A stretch of DNA of 64,000 nt. Origin: Leucobacter luti. GTDB lineage: Bacteria > Actinomycetota > Actinomycetes > Actinomycetales > Microbacteriaceae. Each line of letters starts with the position of its first letter. The stretch's first letter is position 1. Made by a program: the position numbers and the translations under genes. The DNA is taken from assembly GCF_004217175.1 (NCBI RefSeq), contig NZ_SHKI01000004.1, positions 248,001-312,000 on the forward strand, in the 5' to 3' direction. The notes beneath the pieces are model-generated. The model did no database searches and was not told where the DNA came from. It worked only from the letters and a program-made list of their open reading frames with translations. Of the stretch, positions 36,591-44,667 are shown piece by piece.

Positions 36591-37943
36591 CTATGAGCCG
36601 GGGCGGATTCCCGGCAGTGCCAGCGAGGTAAAGGTGGCCCGCGCACCGGAGGCACCAAGAATTGCCCCTCCGTCTGTGGCGCCCCAGCCGATGAGCACGG
36701 AGTCTGCGCGCGTGGCGTAGCTCGTGTCGCGGGAGCCGCCCAGAGCGATGATGTCCGCGAGCGGCAGTTTGATCGGGGTCGCAGCGTCCGTGGTTCCCTG
36801 TCCAGTTGAGCCGTCCGGGCGAATGTTCCCGGAGGCGGCCCAGCTCGCGTTGTCACCCCAGCCCCAGACCTCCCCCGAAATCGTCAACGCCGTGAAGTGG
36901 TAGTTTCCTGCGCTGACGCTCTCGACGGGCTCGGGCAGGCCAAGCGCCACAATCTGCCGTGACACGGCGGTGTTTCCGGGGCGGCCCGTCTGGCCGTTCG
37001 CGGAGTTTCCGAAGGTATATACCTGACCGTCGGCGGTGACCATCGCCGAGGCCTGCCTGCTTGAGGTGAGCGTTTGAATATTGCAGGCGTCCGACGGGTC
37101 GCCCTGGGCGACGGCGGGCGCCTCAGAGCCAATTGCAAACGGATCCATCTGGGTGATGAGTTCCGGGCTCGGGTTGTTCGCCACGGTCGCTGCGCCGTTT
37201 TCACCGTCGATGCTGCGTCCCCACCAGTACACGTGGTTATCTCGGGTGATGACCCAGGTCATGCGCTGTCCCACGTGCATTGAGTGCGCGTTTTCAATCA
37301 CCAGGAACGGCGCGATTGGGCCGTCTGTCTCGCGAGTGCTCCCGTTGCCCGCCTGACCGTACTGCCCGGAGCCCCAGGTGTAGACCTTGCCGCTCTCGGT
37401 CAACGCAGCCATGGTCGCGCGCATCGATCCGAGGTCGATCACGCGCTCGTTGTCAGGGAACACGACCTTCTGCGGGGTATCGCGGTAGTCGCTGTTGCCG
37501 GTCGTCGTGCCGATGCCGAGTCGACCAAGCTTGTTCAGCCCCCAGGTGTAGACCTCCCCGGCTTCGGTCAGCGCCCCGAATGTCCCCGTGGCCTCCCCGA
37601 GGTCGGAGGCGCCAACGACCTTCGTCACGTTGGGCAGCGTGTGCACTGGCTTGGGACTGGCGTCACCGGGATCCTTCACGCCGAGACCGCTCATCCCGTT
37701 ATCTTTCACGCCCCACACCCAGACGTACCCACCGGAGAGCGCCACGGAGGTCTGCTCAAACTGTGTGGACACGGCAAGGTACTCGGCGGGCATGGTGATC
37801 GTCGACTCCACGGCGACCGCGGTGTCGGTATACCCGGCGGCAGTCGTTCCGGTCAGCGCGACACTCGTGACCGCAACAGCGGTTCCCCCGGCGAGCACGG
37901 CGACACCCAGCGCCCTCGTGATGTTTCGCATCAACCCGTTCAC
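36591..37943 (-). CDS. Secreted RCC1-repeat (beta-propeller) protein
   Basis: A 450-residue exported protein. Its N-terminus is basic-hydrophobic and ends TGTTAAGYTDTAVAV, which resembles the SipW-type signal of its neighbours. The rest is a set of about seven RCC1-type blades marked by VWVWGVKDNG, VYTWGLNKLGRLG, VYTWGSGQYGQAG, VYWWGRSIDGENG, VYTFGNSANGQTG and VWGWGDNASWAASG, which would close into a propeller. The GTG start overlaps the stop of the upstream gene (GTGA). Secreted RCC1 propellers usually bind proteins or wall surfaces; here it is likely a fibre partner. Confidence 0.85.
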   Translation of the reverse strand: MNGLMRNITRALGVAVLAGGTAVAVTSVALTGTTAAGYTDTAVAVESTITMPAEYLAVSTQFEQTSVALSGGYVWVWGVKDNGMSGLGVKDPGDASPKPVHTLPNVTKVVGASDLGEATGTFGALTEAGEVYTWGLNKLGRLGIGTTTGNSDYRDTPQKVVFPDNERVIDLGSMRATMAALTESGKVYTWGSGQYGQAGNGSTRETDGPIAPFLVIENAHSMHVGQRMTWVITRDNHVYWWGRSIDGENGAATVANNPSPELITQMDPFAIGSEAPAVAQGDPSDACNIQTLTSSRQASAMVTADGQVYTFGNSANGQTGRPGNTAVSRQIVALGLPEPVESVSAGNYHFTALTISGEVWGWGDNASWAASGNIRPDGSTGQGTTDAATPIKLPLADIIALGGSRDTSYATRADSVLIGWGATDGGAILGASGARATFTSLALPGIRPGS

Positions 37944-38575
37944 AGTTCAACTTCCAATCCCTGATTGCGACGCTTGCGGAGGAGCGTGAACGCTCCGAGG
38001 AGTGCCGCGCCGATCCCCGCAGCCGCGATCGCGTACCAGGACGCACCGCCCGTCACCGCGAGACCGTCTCGCGCGCCTGGGCCGTCCTGCGGCACGGGGG
38101 TGGTGTCCCGCTGCGGTGACGCAACCTGCAGCGTGAGGCTTCCAGAAGCGCCCTGATACTCATTTCCCGCGGTGCGGGGCAACTCGAGTTCTGCCTGCAG
38201 CGTGAGTGGTTCGGCACTTGAGAACTCTCCGAGCAGCGTGGGGTCAAGCGTGAGTAGCTCCACGGGGCTTCCCTCGAGCGCCGGCTCCAGGGAGGCGGCA
38301 CCTACGCGAAGCTTCGCGGGGGTATCGCCCTCGAAGAGTGGCCCCTCGACGCCAGACACGCGCACGAACACCTCGCGCAGCCCCTGCTGCGATGACGCGA
38401 GTTCAAACGACCAGGTCGCCGTCTCTCCCGGGGCGGGGGCGTCAATTGTCACTGCGCGTTCGTCGATCACGAACAGCTCATCCGACACCGCCGATGCGGG
38501 AGTCAGAGTACCGACCCCAAGCGCCACGCCGAGAGCGAGCGCTCCCGCGAGTCTCATGTGTCCTGCGCGCATCAT
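37940..38575 (-). CDS. LPXTG-like wall-anchored protein of the TasA-like operon
   Basis: A 211-residue exported protein with a conventional Sec signal ending TPASAVSD (about 30). A beta-rich domain follows (TIDAPAPGETATWSFEL, then VRVSGVEGPLFEG). The C-terminus has LAVTGG, a membrane helix and LLRKRRNQG, so it is a sortase-type anchor with Val at the third place. It overlaps both neighbours by 4 bp (ATGA upstream, GTGA downstream). It may tether the exported fibre proteins to the wall. Confidence 0.8.
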   Translation of the reverse strand: MMRAGHMRLAGALALGVALGVGTLTPASAVSDELFVIDERAVTIDAPAPGETATWSFELASSQQGLREVFVRVSGVEGPLFEGDTPAKLRVGAASLEPALEGSPVELLTLDPTLLGEFSSAEPLTLQAELELPRTAGNEYQGASGSLTLQVASPQRDTTPVPQDGPGARDGLAVTGGASWYAIAAAGIGAALLGAFTLLRKRRNQGLEVEL

Positions 38576-39180
38576 GCCGCTCCAATCGCAGTGAATCCGA
38601 CCCGGACGTCCTTGCCGAAGTAGTAGGGCGTACCGAGGTTGGTGCGGTACGCCAGCTCAAGAGACACCACCGTGTCTTCGCCGGCGGCCCACGAGTCGAG
38701 TGCAAGGCCGAAGGTGGCTGCGTCGGCCTGATCCACCAGCAGGTTGCCGTCCGCGTCCCACGCAGACACCACGAGCACATCGAACGGGTCTCGCACGACA
38801 CCGTCGCCATCAGCCGGCTGCGCGGGGAGCATCGACTGCAACGACAGGGTGACCGTGCCTGAGTCGCTGGTACCGGCGTTCCGCAGCACCAGGTCGAGGC
38901 GATGGCTGGGGGCCGAACCGATCTCATCGATATACGGGATCTGCGACACGTCGAGTTCGTACGGCGTGACATCCCCTTGCTGCGTGTTTCCGTCCGGATC
39001 TGCATACGCGATGTCGTACGTCCCGCCAAGCGCGGAGTACGAGATCGCAGCCTGGTCAAGATAGGCAGCGACGGTCACCGAGGCCCCGACACCGAGCACC
39101 GCACCGCTCGCAAGTGCGACCTGCACCAGCCGAGCCACGCGGGCGCGTCGGGCACCCTTCGTCTCGTTTTCTCGGGTCAT
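38572..39180 (-). CDS. SipW-dependent TasA-like exported protein 3
   Basis: A 202-residue protein. A basic N-terminus and a hydrophobic core end in SVTVAAYLDQAAISYSALG (about 35-53), a variant SipW-type site with YLD in place of FTD. The mature part starts with GTYDIAYADPDG and holds RLDLVLRNAGTSDSGTVTL, the same N-terminal beta pattern as its neighbours. It overlaps the genes on both sides by 4 bp. Confidence 0.78.
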   Translation of the reverse strand: MTRENETKGARRARVARLVQVALASGAVLGVGASVTVAAYLDQAAISYSALGGTYDIAYADPDGNTQQGDVTPYELDVSQIPYIDEIGSAPSHRLDLVLRNAGTSDSGTVTLSLQSMLPAQPADGDGVVRDPFDVLVVSAWDADGNLLVDQADAATFGLALDSWAAGEDTVVSLELAYRTNLGTPYYFGKDVRVGFTAIGAA

Positions 39181-39779
39181 TTCCCTACCGCCTCAAATCC
39201 GAACTGCAGTTGCGTACCGGCACGCTGCCACCGATCATCGACGTCTCGCGGCAGAGTGACCTTCACGTCGAGCACACGCACGTCCGTGCTCGGGAGGGCC
39301 CGACTCCAGACCACTGTTCGACCGGCTTCGTCCTGCGCCCCGTCGCTGTGCAGCAAGAGCTCGTCATTCTCAAACACCTCGAACTCGAGCTGGTCGAAGA
39401 GCTCAACGAAGCCGCCAGTGACCGGATCCGTTGCGGTGCCCTGCGGATCGGGGTCCCGAAGCACAAGCTGAATGTCGGCTCCGAGCTTGGGACTAGCGTT
39501 CTTCACCGCCACGCGCACCGTGCGGCTCGTCCCGGGGGCGAGCGAGCCGTCGGTACCGAGATCCACCAGAAACGGCTCCTCGGTCGCCTGCGCCCACTCG
39601 GTCGGAGCGGGGGCCCATTTCGGATCGATGCTGCCGGCGACCACGATGTCGAAGCTGTTGCCCGACCCGTCAATGTGAGTCGTAATATCGGCAAAGTCTG
39701 TGAAGTACGCGGCGGTGGTGAGTGCCACCACGCCGAGCAGTGAGCCGCACGCAAGTGCCGCTCGTCGTCGCCCAACCAT
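39177..39779 (-). CDS. SipW-dependent TasA-like exported protein 2
   Basis: A 200-residue protein with the alternate signal CGSLLGVVALTTAAYFTDFAD (core at about 11-30). The mature domain has NSFDIVVAG and VRVAVKNASPKLGADIQL, nearly the same block as in protein 1, so the two are recent paralogues. ATG at 39779 is chosen because AAAGGG lies eight bases upstream. Its stop overlaps the next start. Confidence 0.82.
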   Translation of the reverse strand: MVGRRRAALACGSLLGVVALTTAAYFTDFADITTHIDGSGNSFDIVVAGSIDPKWAPAPTEWAQATEEPFLVDLGTDGSLAPGTSRTVRVAVKNASPKLGADIQLVLRDPDPQGTATDPVTGGFVELFDQLEFEVFENDELLLHSDGAQDEAGRTVVWSRALPSTDVRVLDVKVTLPRDVDDRWQRAGTQLQFGFEAVGK

Positions 39780-39817
39780 CGTTGCCCTTTCTTCCTCGTC
39801 CGAGTGCCACAGTTGTC

Positions 39818-39844
39818 GGGGTGAGGCGCGGCGCGCCTCACCCC
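39818..39844 (-). terminator. Intercistronic hairpin after TasA-like gene 1
   Basis: GGGGTGAGGCGCG (39818-39830) is followed, after one base, by its reverse complement (39832-39844). It lies between TasA-like genes 1 and 2. A transcript stabiliser or partial terminator would raise expression of the first gene. Confidence 0.6.
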
Positions 39845-39853
39845 GCAATGCGA

Positions 39854-40477
39854 CTAGTTCGTCGAGGCCGCGTTGAACTGCGCCTGTACGTGGGCAGTCT
39901 TGCCCTGGAGCGCGTTGTTGCCCGCGGGGCTTCCCTGGTCGAGCAGGGTCACGTTCACGGTGACGGTAGCCTCGGCTCCAGCGGCAAGATCCGCCAGATC
40001 GATGTCGGCCACCGCGGCCTGGGTGGCGGCGGTAGCAACTGCAACGCCGTCCACCTCGATGTCGTAGCGGAGCTGCGCAGCGTAATCCGCGTCGGACGTC
40101 TTGCCCGGGACGTCGCCAAGCGTGAGGTTGACGTCTGCACCGAGCTTCGGGCTGGCGTTCTTGACCGGGATATCGACCGTGATGGTGTCGCCCGGGGTGA
40201 TCGTCTCAGCTCCGAGGAGCGCGATGTCGACGCCCTCAGCAACGTTTGCTTCCTGCCAGGTGCCCGGAACCGGCACGCCCTGCGTGTCCGTGCCGACGAC
40301 CTGGATGTTGAACGTGTTGTCCGCGCCGCCGATCCCACCGCCCGTGCCGTTGCCCAGGTTCAGGTTCGCAAAGTCAGTGAAGACCGCAGCGGTCGAAAGC
40401 GCCGCAATTCCCAGGAGTGCCCCACCCGCAATGATCGCGCGCTTGCGGCCGGTCTTCATCTTCTTGTCAGTCGCCAT
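39854..40477 (-). CDS. SipW-dependent TasA-like exported protein 1 (operon lead gene)
   Basis: A 207-residue exported protein, first gene of the minus-strand operon. Lys/Arg-rich start, then AGGALLGIAALSTAAVFTDFA (core at about 17-36) is a clear SipW-type signal. NTFNIQVVGTD opens the mature domain and VDIPVKNASPKLGADVNL follows. The domain is Ala/Val/Asp-rich with few aromatic residues, and no anchor is present. By position and the hairpin after it, this is likely the major subunit. ATG at 40477 is chosen because the signal begins there; the frame remains open further upstream. Confidence 0.82.
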   Translation of the reverse strand: MATDKKMKTGRKRAIIAGGALLGIAALSTAAVFTDFANLNLGNGTGGGIGGADNTFNIQVVGTDTQGVPVPGTWQEANVAEGVDIALLGAETITPGDTITVDIPVKNASPKLGADVNLTLGDVPGKTSDADYAAQLRYDIEVDGVAVATAATQAAVADIDLADLAAGAEATVTVNVTLLDQGSPAGNNALQGKTAHVQAQFNAASTN

Positions 40478-40849
40478 TCCTGTTTCTCTTCTCTCTCCTT
40501 CGCGCACCGTTCGAGCGCGCGGGCCAGTGGCCGAATCGACCTGAAGCGAGACACCACGTTCCTCGCGGTAGCCGTGGATCCTGCTTCCAACAAGGTAGAT
40601 TTCTGGTACCTGCGCCCCAGGTCCCACGGTTCTCCGGATCGGTCGTGTGAGTACCTGCACGGGGGTGTTTGAGTTGGACACTCCACTCGAGGACGCAGGG
40701 CGACCCCCCTGCCGGACGGTCCCCCAATGCCGGCCGGAACCGCGAACTGCTCCGCACCGGAAACTAGCGACCTAGGCCCCCTGTGTCACGGCCGGAGGCT
40801 CCGTAGGCTCGGTGGGCACCCCTGCCCTCCACCGACGGGACCCAACGCC
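40478..40849. promoter_or_regulatory. Gene-free divergent promoter region with GTACCTGC repeats
   Basis: This 372-bp stretch separates the TasA-like operon from the M23 peptidase gene. GTACCTGC occurs at 40606-40613 and 40651-40658, 45 bp apart, and ACCTG-CGCCC-CAGGT at 40608-40622 is an inverted repeat. These could bind the operon's LuxR-type regulator; this is inference. No promoter boxes are clear. Confidence 0.35.
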
Positions 40850-42160
40850 GTGACACCATCGCTGAAGCCCTCACGAGCGGCGCTGCTCGCTCCCCTCGCC
40901 GCTGCCACGCTCCTCCTCGCCGGGTGTGCGTCAGCTCCGACGGCCGAGACTCCCGCACAGGCACCCGCGGGAACCGGAGCAGCGGAGGTCACCGTGCCAG
41001 ACGCGTTCACCGCGATCACCGTGGCCCCGGTCGGCGAGGATCCGCTCCCGTTCCGCGGCACGGACGGGAAGACCCACCTCGCCTACGACCTGCAGCTCAC
41101 GAACGCGACGAGTCAACCCGCGACGCTCACACGGTTCGAAGTGGTCGACGGCGCTGATCCCACCCGCGTGCTCGCGAGCTTCTCGGGCGACGCGCTCGTG
41201 GACACCAGCTGCGCCTACGGCGACTGCAATCGGCTGCGCGACCTCCCGGCCGGCTACGTGGACTCGGCCGAGATCCCGCCGCAGGAGTCCCGCGTGATCT
41301 TTGTCGACTTCACCCTCGACGCCCCCGGCGACGTGCCGCCCGTGCTGCTCCACCGCCTCACCGGCACGGGGGCGGACTCACCCGCGTTCGGCACGGCCAC
41401 CGACATCGGGTATCTCACCACGCCGCTCGCCGTGTCCACGCGCGACGTCCCCGTGATCGCGCCGCCCGTGCGCGGGGACAATTGGATCGCGCTCAACGGC
41501 TGCTGCGAGCCGGGGTTCCCGCACCGCAGCTCAGTCATGTCGGTCAATGGCAAGCTCAACAACAGCCAGCGCTTCGCAATCGACTGGAAGCGCGTCAACG
41601 CCGCGGGCGAGTTCTACTCGGGCGACAAGACCCGCAACGAGAGCTACGTCGACTACGGCGCGGAGATCCTCGCGGTCGCCGACGGCACCGTCAGCTCGGT
41701 GCTCGATGGGCTGCAGGCGAATGTGCCCGGCACGCTGCCGGCCCAGGACCCGGAGCTCGCGAGCAAGCTCACGGTCGAGAATGTCGATGGCAACCACGTG
41801 GTGCTCGACCTCGGCGACGGCGTCTACGCCATGTACGCGCACATGATCGCCGGGTCCCTGACCGTGAAGCCGGGCGACACGGTCACGGCGGGACAGGTGC
41901 TCGGCAAGCTCGGCAATACCGGCAATGCGAACGCCTCGCACCTGCATTTCCAGCTCATGGACGGGCCCAGCCTGCTTGAGGCAGACTCGCTCCCCTACGA
42001 GCTCACCGGCTTCGACTACGGCGGGCAGGTGGCCCCCGAACTGATCGCCGACGCCGACGACAACCTGACCGGGAAGTTCCTTGGCGGCCGGCTCACGCCG
42101 AGCGAGGCGCGGGAGTCCGAGCTGCCGCTGAACCTCGCGATCGTCGACTTCGCCGAGTAG
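40850..42160 (+). CDS. M23 family metallopeptidase lipoprotein
   Basis: A 436-residue lipoprotein. The signal ends at a lipobox TLLLAGCASA (Cys about 24). A beta-rich domain (about 45-200) precedes the peptidase domain, with QRFAIDWKRVN (zinc-ligand Asp), DGVYAMYAHM and NASHLHFQLMDGP (the HxH pair). It would cut peptidoglycan cross-links or act in wall remodelling outside the membrane. The usual first zinc His is not obvious in the NNSQRFAID region, as in many members of this subfamily. GTG at 40850 is chosen because it begins the signal. Confidence 0.87.
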   Translation: MTPSLKPSRAALLAPLAAATLLLAGCASAPTAETPAQAPAGTGAAEVTVPDAFTAITVAPVGEDPLPFRGTDGKTHLAYDLQLTNATSQPATLTRFEVVDGADPTRVLASFSGDALVDTSCAYGDCNRLRDLPAGYVDSAEIPPQESRVIFVDFTLDAPGDVPPVLLHRLTGTGADSPAFGTATDIGYLTTPLAVSTRDVPVIAPPVRGDNWIALNGCCEPGFPHRSSVMSVNGKLNNSQRFAIDWKRVNAAGEFYSGDKTRNESYVDYGAEILAVADGTVSSVLDGLQANVPGTLPAQDPELASKLTVENVDGNHVVLDLGDGVYAMYAHMIAGSLTVKPGDTVTAGQVLGKLGNTGNANASHLHFQLMDGPSLLEADSLPYELTGFDYGGQVAPELIADADDNLTGKFLGGRLTPSEARESELPLNLAIVDFAE

Positions 42161-42303
42161 CAGCGGGGCTGCTCAGGCCTGCTTGGCGGCCGGGCCTGCC
42201 GGGCCGGCCCGGGTCTGCCCTGCTCGCCCGGGTCTGCCAGGCCTGCCATGCCCGCCCGGGCCTGCTGGGCGTCGAGGCGGGATCCCCGCCCTCCCCGGAG
42301 GCG

Positions 42304-42341
42304 GTGGTGTGGGCCCGTGCGGGGGCACGGGCCCACACCAC
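42304..42341. terminator. 17-bp perfect terminator hairpin
   Basis: GTGGTGTGGGCCCGTGC (42304-42320) pairs perfectly with 42325-42341 across GGGG, between the convergent M23 and FBP-like genes; the last base belongs to the FBP-like stop codon. The preceding 42165-42300 is a run of CGGGCCTGCC / CGGGTCTGCC repeats with no coding signal. Confidence 0.75.
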
Positions 42342-42844
42342 TACCGGCCGGTGATGAGCATGTCGGCGAACCCCGCGACCTTGAGCCGCAGCCCGTCAAC
42401 CCGTCGGGCTCGGGCACCCGCGACGTCGTAGCCCTCGTAGGCGGGCGGCGGGTCGTTGCGCACGTTCCGGGAGCACTGAAACTCGCGGCAGATCAGCACG
42501 CCGACGGTGTTGCCGCGGCGCCCGGCCTCACCCACGCGCCGCGCGCCCCAGAACACCACGTCGTTCGGGAGCCGCACGTCCTGGCACCAATTGCACATGG
42601 CTCGCGAGCGCGGCGAGGCTTCGGCCTGGAGGAACGCGACGCCGACCGGGTCCCCGTCGAGTCGCGGCAGCACGGCGTACGCGCGGCGGGCGAACTTTTG
42701 ATCGCGCCAGCCGAGGAAGTCCAGCTTGGCCCAGTCGGACTCGGCGAGCTCGTCAAAGCCGGCGGGAAGTGAGAGCTCCTTAATCTCCCGGCGGGACGCG
42801 TTGACAAACGAGTCGCGAATGTATGGTTCGGTCAGTGAGTGCAT
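42341..42844 (-). CDS. FBP/FusB-like treble-clef zinc-finger protein
   Basis: A 167-residue cytoplasmic protein. The C-terminal part carries a four-Cys zinc finger (CNWCQDV about 91-94 and CREFQCSRN about 121-126) inside the FBP C-terminal domain; RRAYAVLPRLDGDPVGVAF precedes it. This domain is shared with FusB/FusC proteins, which bind elongation factor G and can rescue it from fusidic acid. Whether this protein binds EF-G is not shown by the sequence. AAAGGC lies before ATG 42844. Confidence 0.8.
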   Translation of the reverse strand: MHSLTEPYIRDSFVNASRREIKELSLPAGFDELAESDWAKLDFLGWRDQKFARRAYAVLPRLDGDPVGVAFLQAEASPRSRAMCNWCQDVRLPNDVVFWGARRVGEAGRRGNTVGVLICREFQCSRNVRNDPPPAYEGYDVAGARARRVDGLRLKVAGFADMLITGR

Positions 42845-43184
42845 GAGGGTGCCTTTCGAGGGCGCTGGTCGCGCGGTCGCGCGCGGTGCCGCGGTGCGGT
42901 GACGCGGTGATGTCGCGTGCAGCGATGCCGCATGCACCGAAGCTGCCGCGGTGCGCCCGTTCAGAGTTGAAATTGCGGTCGTCAAGATCGCCGCACCGCG
43001 GGTGTTCCGCGAGCGGCAGGGCGGGGAAGCTACTCACCGTCGGCGAGTGCCTCGCCGACGACCTCCTGACGCTGCGCGTACAGCTCTCGATACCTCATGG
43101 CTTCGAGTGTACGCCCCGCTCCCGCGGCCGCCCTGACCGTCCGCTCCCGCCCCGCCCCTGCACCCCGCTCCGCCCCGCCCTGCC

Positions 43185-43318
43185 CCGCAAATCCGACCCG
43201 GCCACCGCAGATCCGGCCCTACCCCGCAGATCCGGCCCCCAATCCCAGATCCGACCCGCTTCCCCGGCGCACACTCCCCAGGAATCGGGTCGGATCTGGC
43301 GTATCGGGTCGGATCTGG
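43185..43318. repeat. ATCCGACCCG repeat cluster, left copy
   Basis: Four copies in one direction (CCGCAAATCCGACCC at 43185-43199, two GCAGATCCGGCCC, CCAGATCCGACCCG at 43245-43258) and two inverted copies of CGGGTCGGATCTGG (43286-43299, 43305-43318). The third and fifth can form a 14-bp stem. Confidence 0.75.
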
Positions 43319-43428
43319 CCCACGAGCGAGAACCGAACCGCGCCCGCGCCAGCGCCCCGCCCTCGAACGCAACCATTGCGAATCGAAAACTCGTCGGGTA
43401 AGAAAGTAGACGTACGCACGTGTGCCAG

Positions 43429-43447
43429 GCGGATCCGATACATCCGC
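43429..43447 (+). promoter_or_regulatory. Palindromic operator before dehydrogenase gene
   Basis: GCGGAT-CCGATAC-ATCCGC, a perfect 6-bp inverted repeat with a 7-bp spacer, ends 21 bp before the start codon. TetR-like repressors use sites of this form; no regulator lies alongside. Confidence 0.4.
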
Positions 43448-43468
43448 GGATGCCCGGGAGGTCGATCG

Positions 43469-44308
43469 ATGACGACAGCACAGGCTCGGACCGTGGTCAT
43501 GACCGGCGCGAGCGACGGGATCGGTGCCGCGGCCGCCCGGCAACTCGCCGGCAGCAGCGCCCGCCTGGTGCTCGTGGGGCGCTCGCCGGAGAAGACGCGC
43601 GCGATCGCCGCCGAGACGGGGGCGGAGTTCATGACCGCCGACTTCACTCGACTCGATGAGGTGCGCGAACTCGCGGCTCGCCTTGAGCGAAGCTGCGACC
43701 GCATCGACGTGCTCGCAAACAACGCGGGCGGGATGTTCGCCGGGCCGGAGGAAACACCGGACGGGTTCGAGAAGACATTTCAGGTCAACCATCTCGCGCC
43801 CACGCTGCTCACCTATCTGCTCCGCGACCGGCTGATCGATAGCCAAGCCGCGGTGGTCGCCACGTCGAGCGTTGGCGCCAGGCTCTTCGGCAACATCGAC
43901 CTCGCTGACCTCAACGACTGGAACGGCTTCACGCTGAACAAGGCCTACGGCGACGCGAAACTGGGGAACATCCTGTTCACCAGAGGGCTCCACACCAGGT
44001 TCGCCGACGCCGGCCTGTCGTCCGTTGCGTTTCACCCGGGAGTCATCGCCACCAACTTCGCGGCGGGTTCCGCCGGCGCGTTCCAGGGGATCTACCACGG
44101 GATCCTCCGCGAGTTCCTCGGATCCCCCGAGCGCGGCGGAGCCCGGCTGCGCGGCTTCATCGAGGGCCAGCCGGGGAAGGACTGGGAGTCGGGCTCCTAC
44201 TACTCCTCCCCCAGGCATATTGGCCGCACGAACCGGCAGGCCTACGACCCAGAGTTCGTGCGCAGGCACTGGGAGGTCACCGCGGACATGCTCGGCATCG
44301 CCTGGTAG
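43469..44308 (+). CDS. Short-chain dehydrogenase (retinol-dehydrogenase/WWOX-like)
   Basis: A 279-residue SDR. TGASDGIGAAAA (about 13-24) is the cofactor loop, LANNAGGMF the NAG motif, ATSSVGA the catalytic Ser, and NKAYGDAKLGN supplies YxxxK. FHPGVIATNF and the C-terminal layout resemble retinol dehydrogenase/WW-domain oxidoreductase-like SDRs. GGGAGG lies seven bases before ATG 43469. The gene stands alone between two clusters of the same repeat. The substrate is unknown. Confidence 0.85.
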   Translation: MTTAQARTVVMTGASDGIGAAAARQLAGSSARLVLVGRSPEKTRAIAAETGAEFMTADFTRLDEVRELAARLERSCDRIDVLANNAGGMFAGPEETPDGFEKTFQVNHLAPTLLTYLLRDRLIDSQAAVVATSSVGARLFGNIDLADLNDWNGFTLNKAYGDAKLGNILFTRGLHTRFADAGLSSVAFHPGVIATNFAAGSAGAFQGIYHGILREFLGSPERGGARLRGFIEGQPGKDWESGSYYSSPRHIGRTNRQAYDPEFVRRHWEVTADMLGIAW

Positions 44309-44483
44309 ACGGCCCCGGCGTCGGGGCCGCACCGCGGACCGAGGCCGGGATCCCCACCGGCCGCGGTGAGGGTGACACGGACGCTTGCTCGACGACAGCA
44401 TTGTGGCCGGTCCGCGCGCGCTGCGTGTTCGGGATCAGCGCCTGGTCCGGGCCGCGAGAGCCAGCACCGACCCGTTTCGTCAT

Positions 44484-44555
44484 ATCCGACCCGGTATCCC
44501 GGTGGTCACACGCGAGGTAGCGGGTCGGAACTCGCATACTGGGTCGGATTTGCGG
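44484..44555. repeat. ATCCGACCCG repeat cluster, right copy
   Basis: ATCCGACCCG at 44484-44493, CGGGTCGGAA at 44521-44530 and GGGTCGGATTTGCGG at 44541-44555. The last is the exact inverted copy of 43185-43199 on the other side of the dehydrogenase gene. The surrounding gap (44309-44605) holds nothing else recognisable. Confidence 0.75.
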
Positions 44556-44605
44556 CGCCGCGCGACGCGAAGCACGAGAGGCGAGCCGCGGTGGCCCCGG
44601 AGACG

Positions 44606-44643
44606 AAAAAGAACCCCCGCAGGTAGAAGCCCTGCGAGGGTTC
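44606..44643 (-). terminator. Terminator after tRNA-Phe
   Basis: On the minus strand GAACCCTCGCAGG and CCTGCGGGGGTTC pair (one mismatch) and run into five T residues. Confidence 0.85.
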
Positions 44644-44667
44644 AGCAGCGGTGTAATCTCCGCTACG

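Larger units (their letters stand above)
42845..43468. other. Gene-free 624-bp region
   Basis: No gene is supported. It holds GCGGTG/GATGCCGCATGC short repeats near 42890-42960, a CCCCG-rich stretch, the ATCCGACCCG repeat family (separate entry), a possible promoter (TTGCGA about 43375, TAAGAA about 43399) and a palindrome just before the dehydrogenase gene (separate entry). Confidence 0.5.

Noticed and set aside
42165..42300. Collagen-like coding repeat (CGGGCCTGCC units)
   Set aside because: No start, ribosome-binding site or sustained codon pattern; it lies between convergent genes before a terminator.
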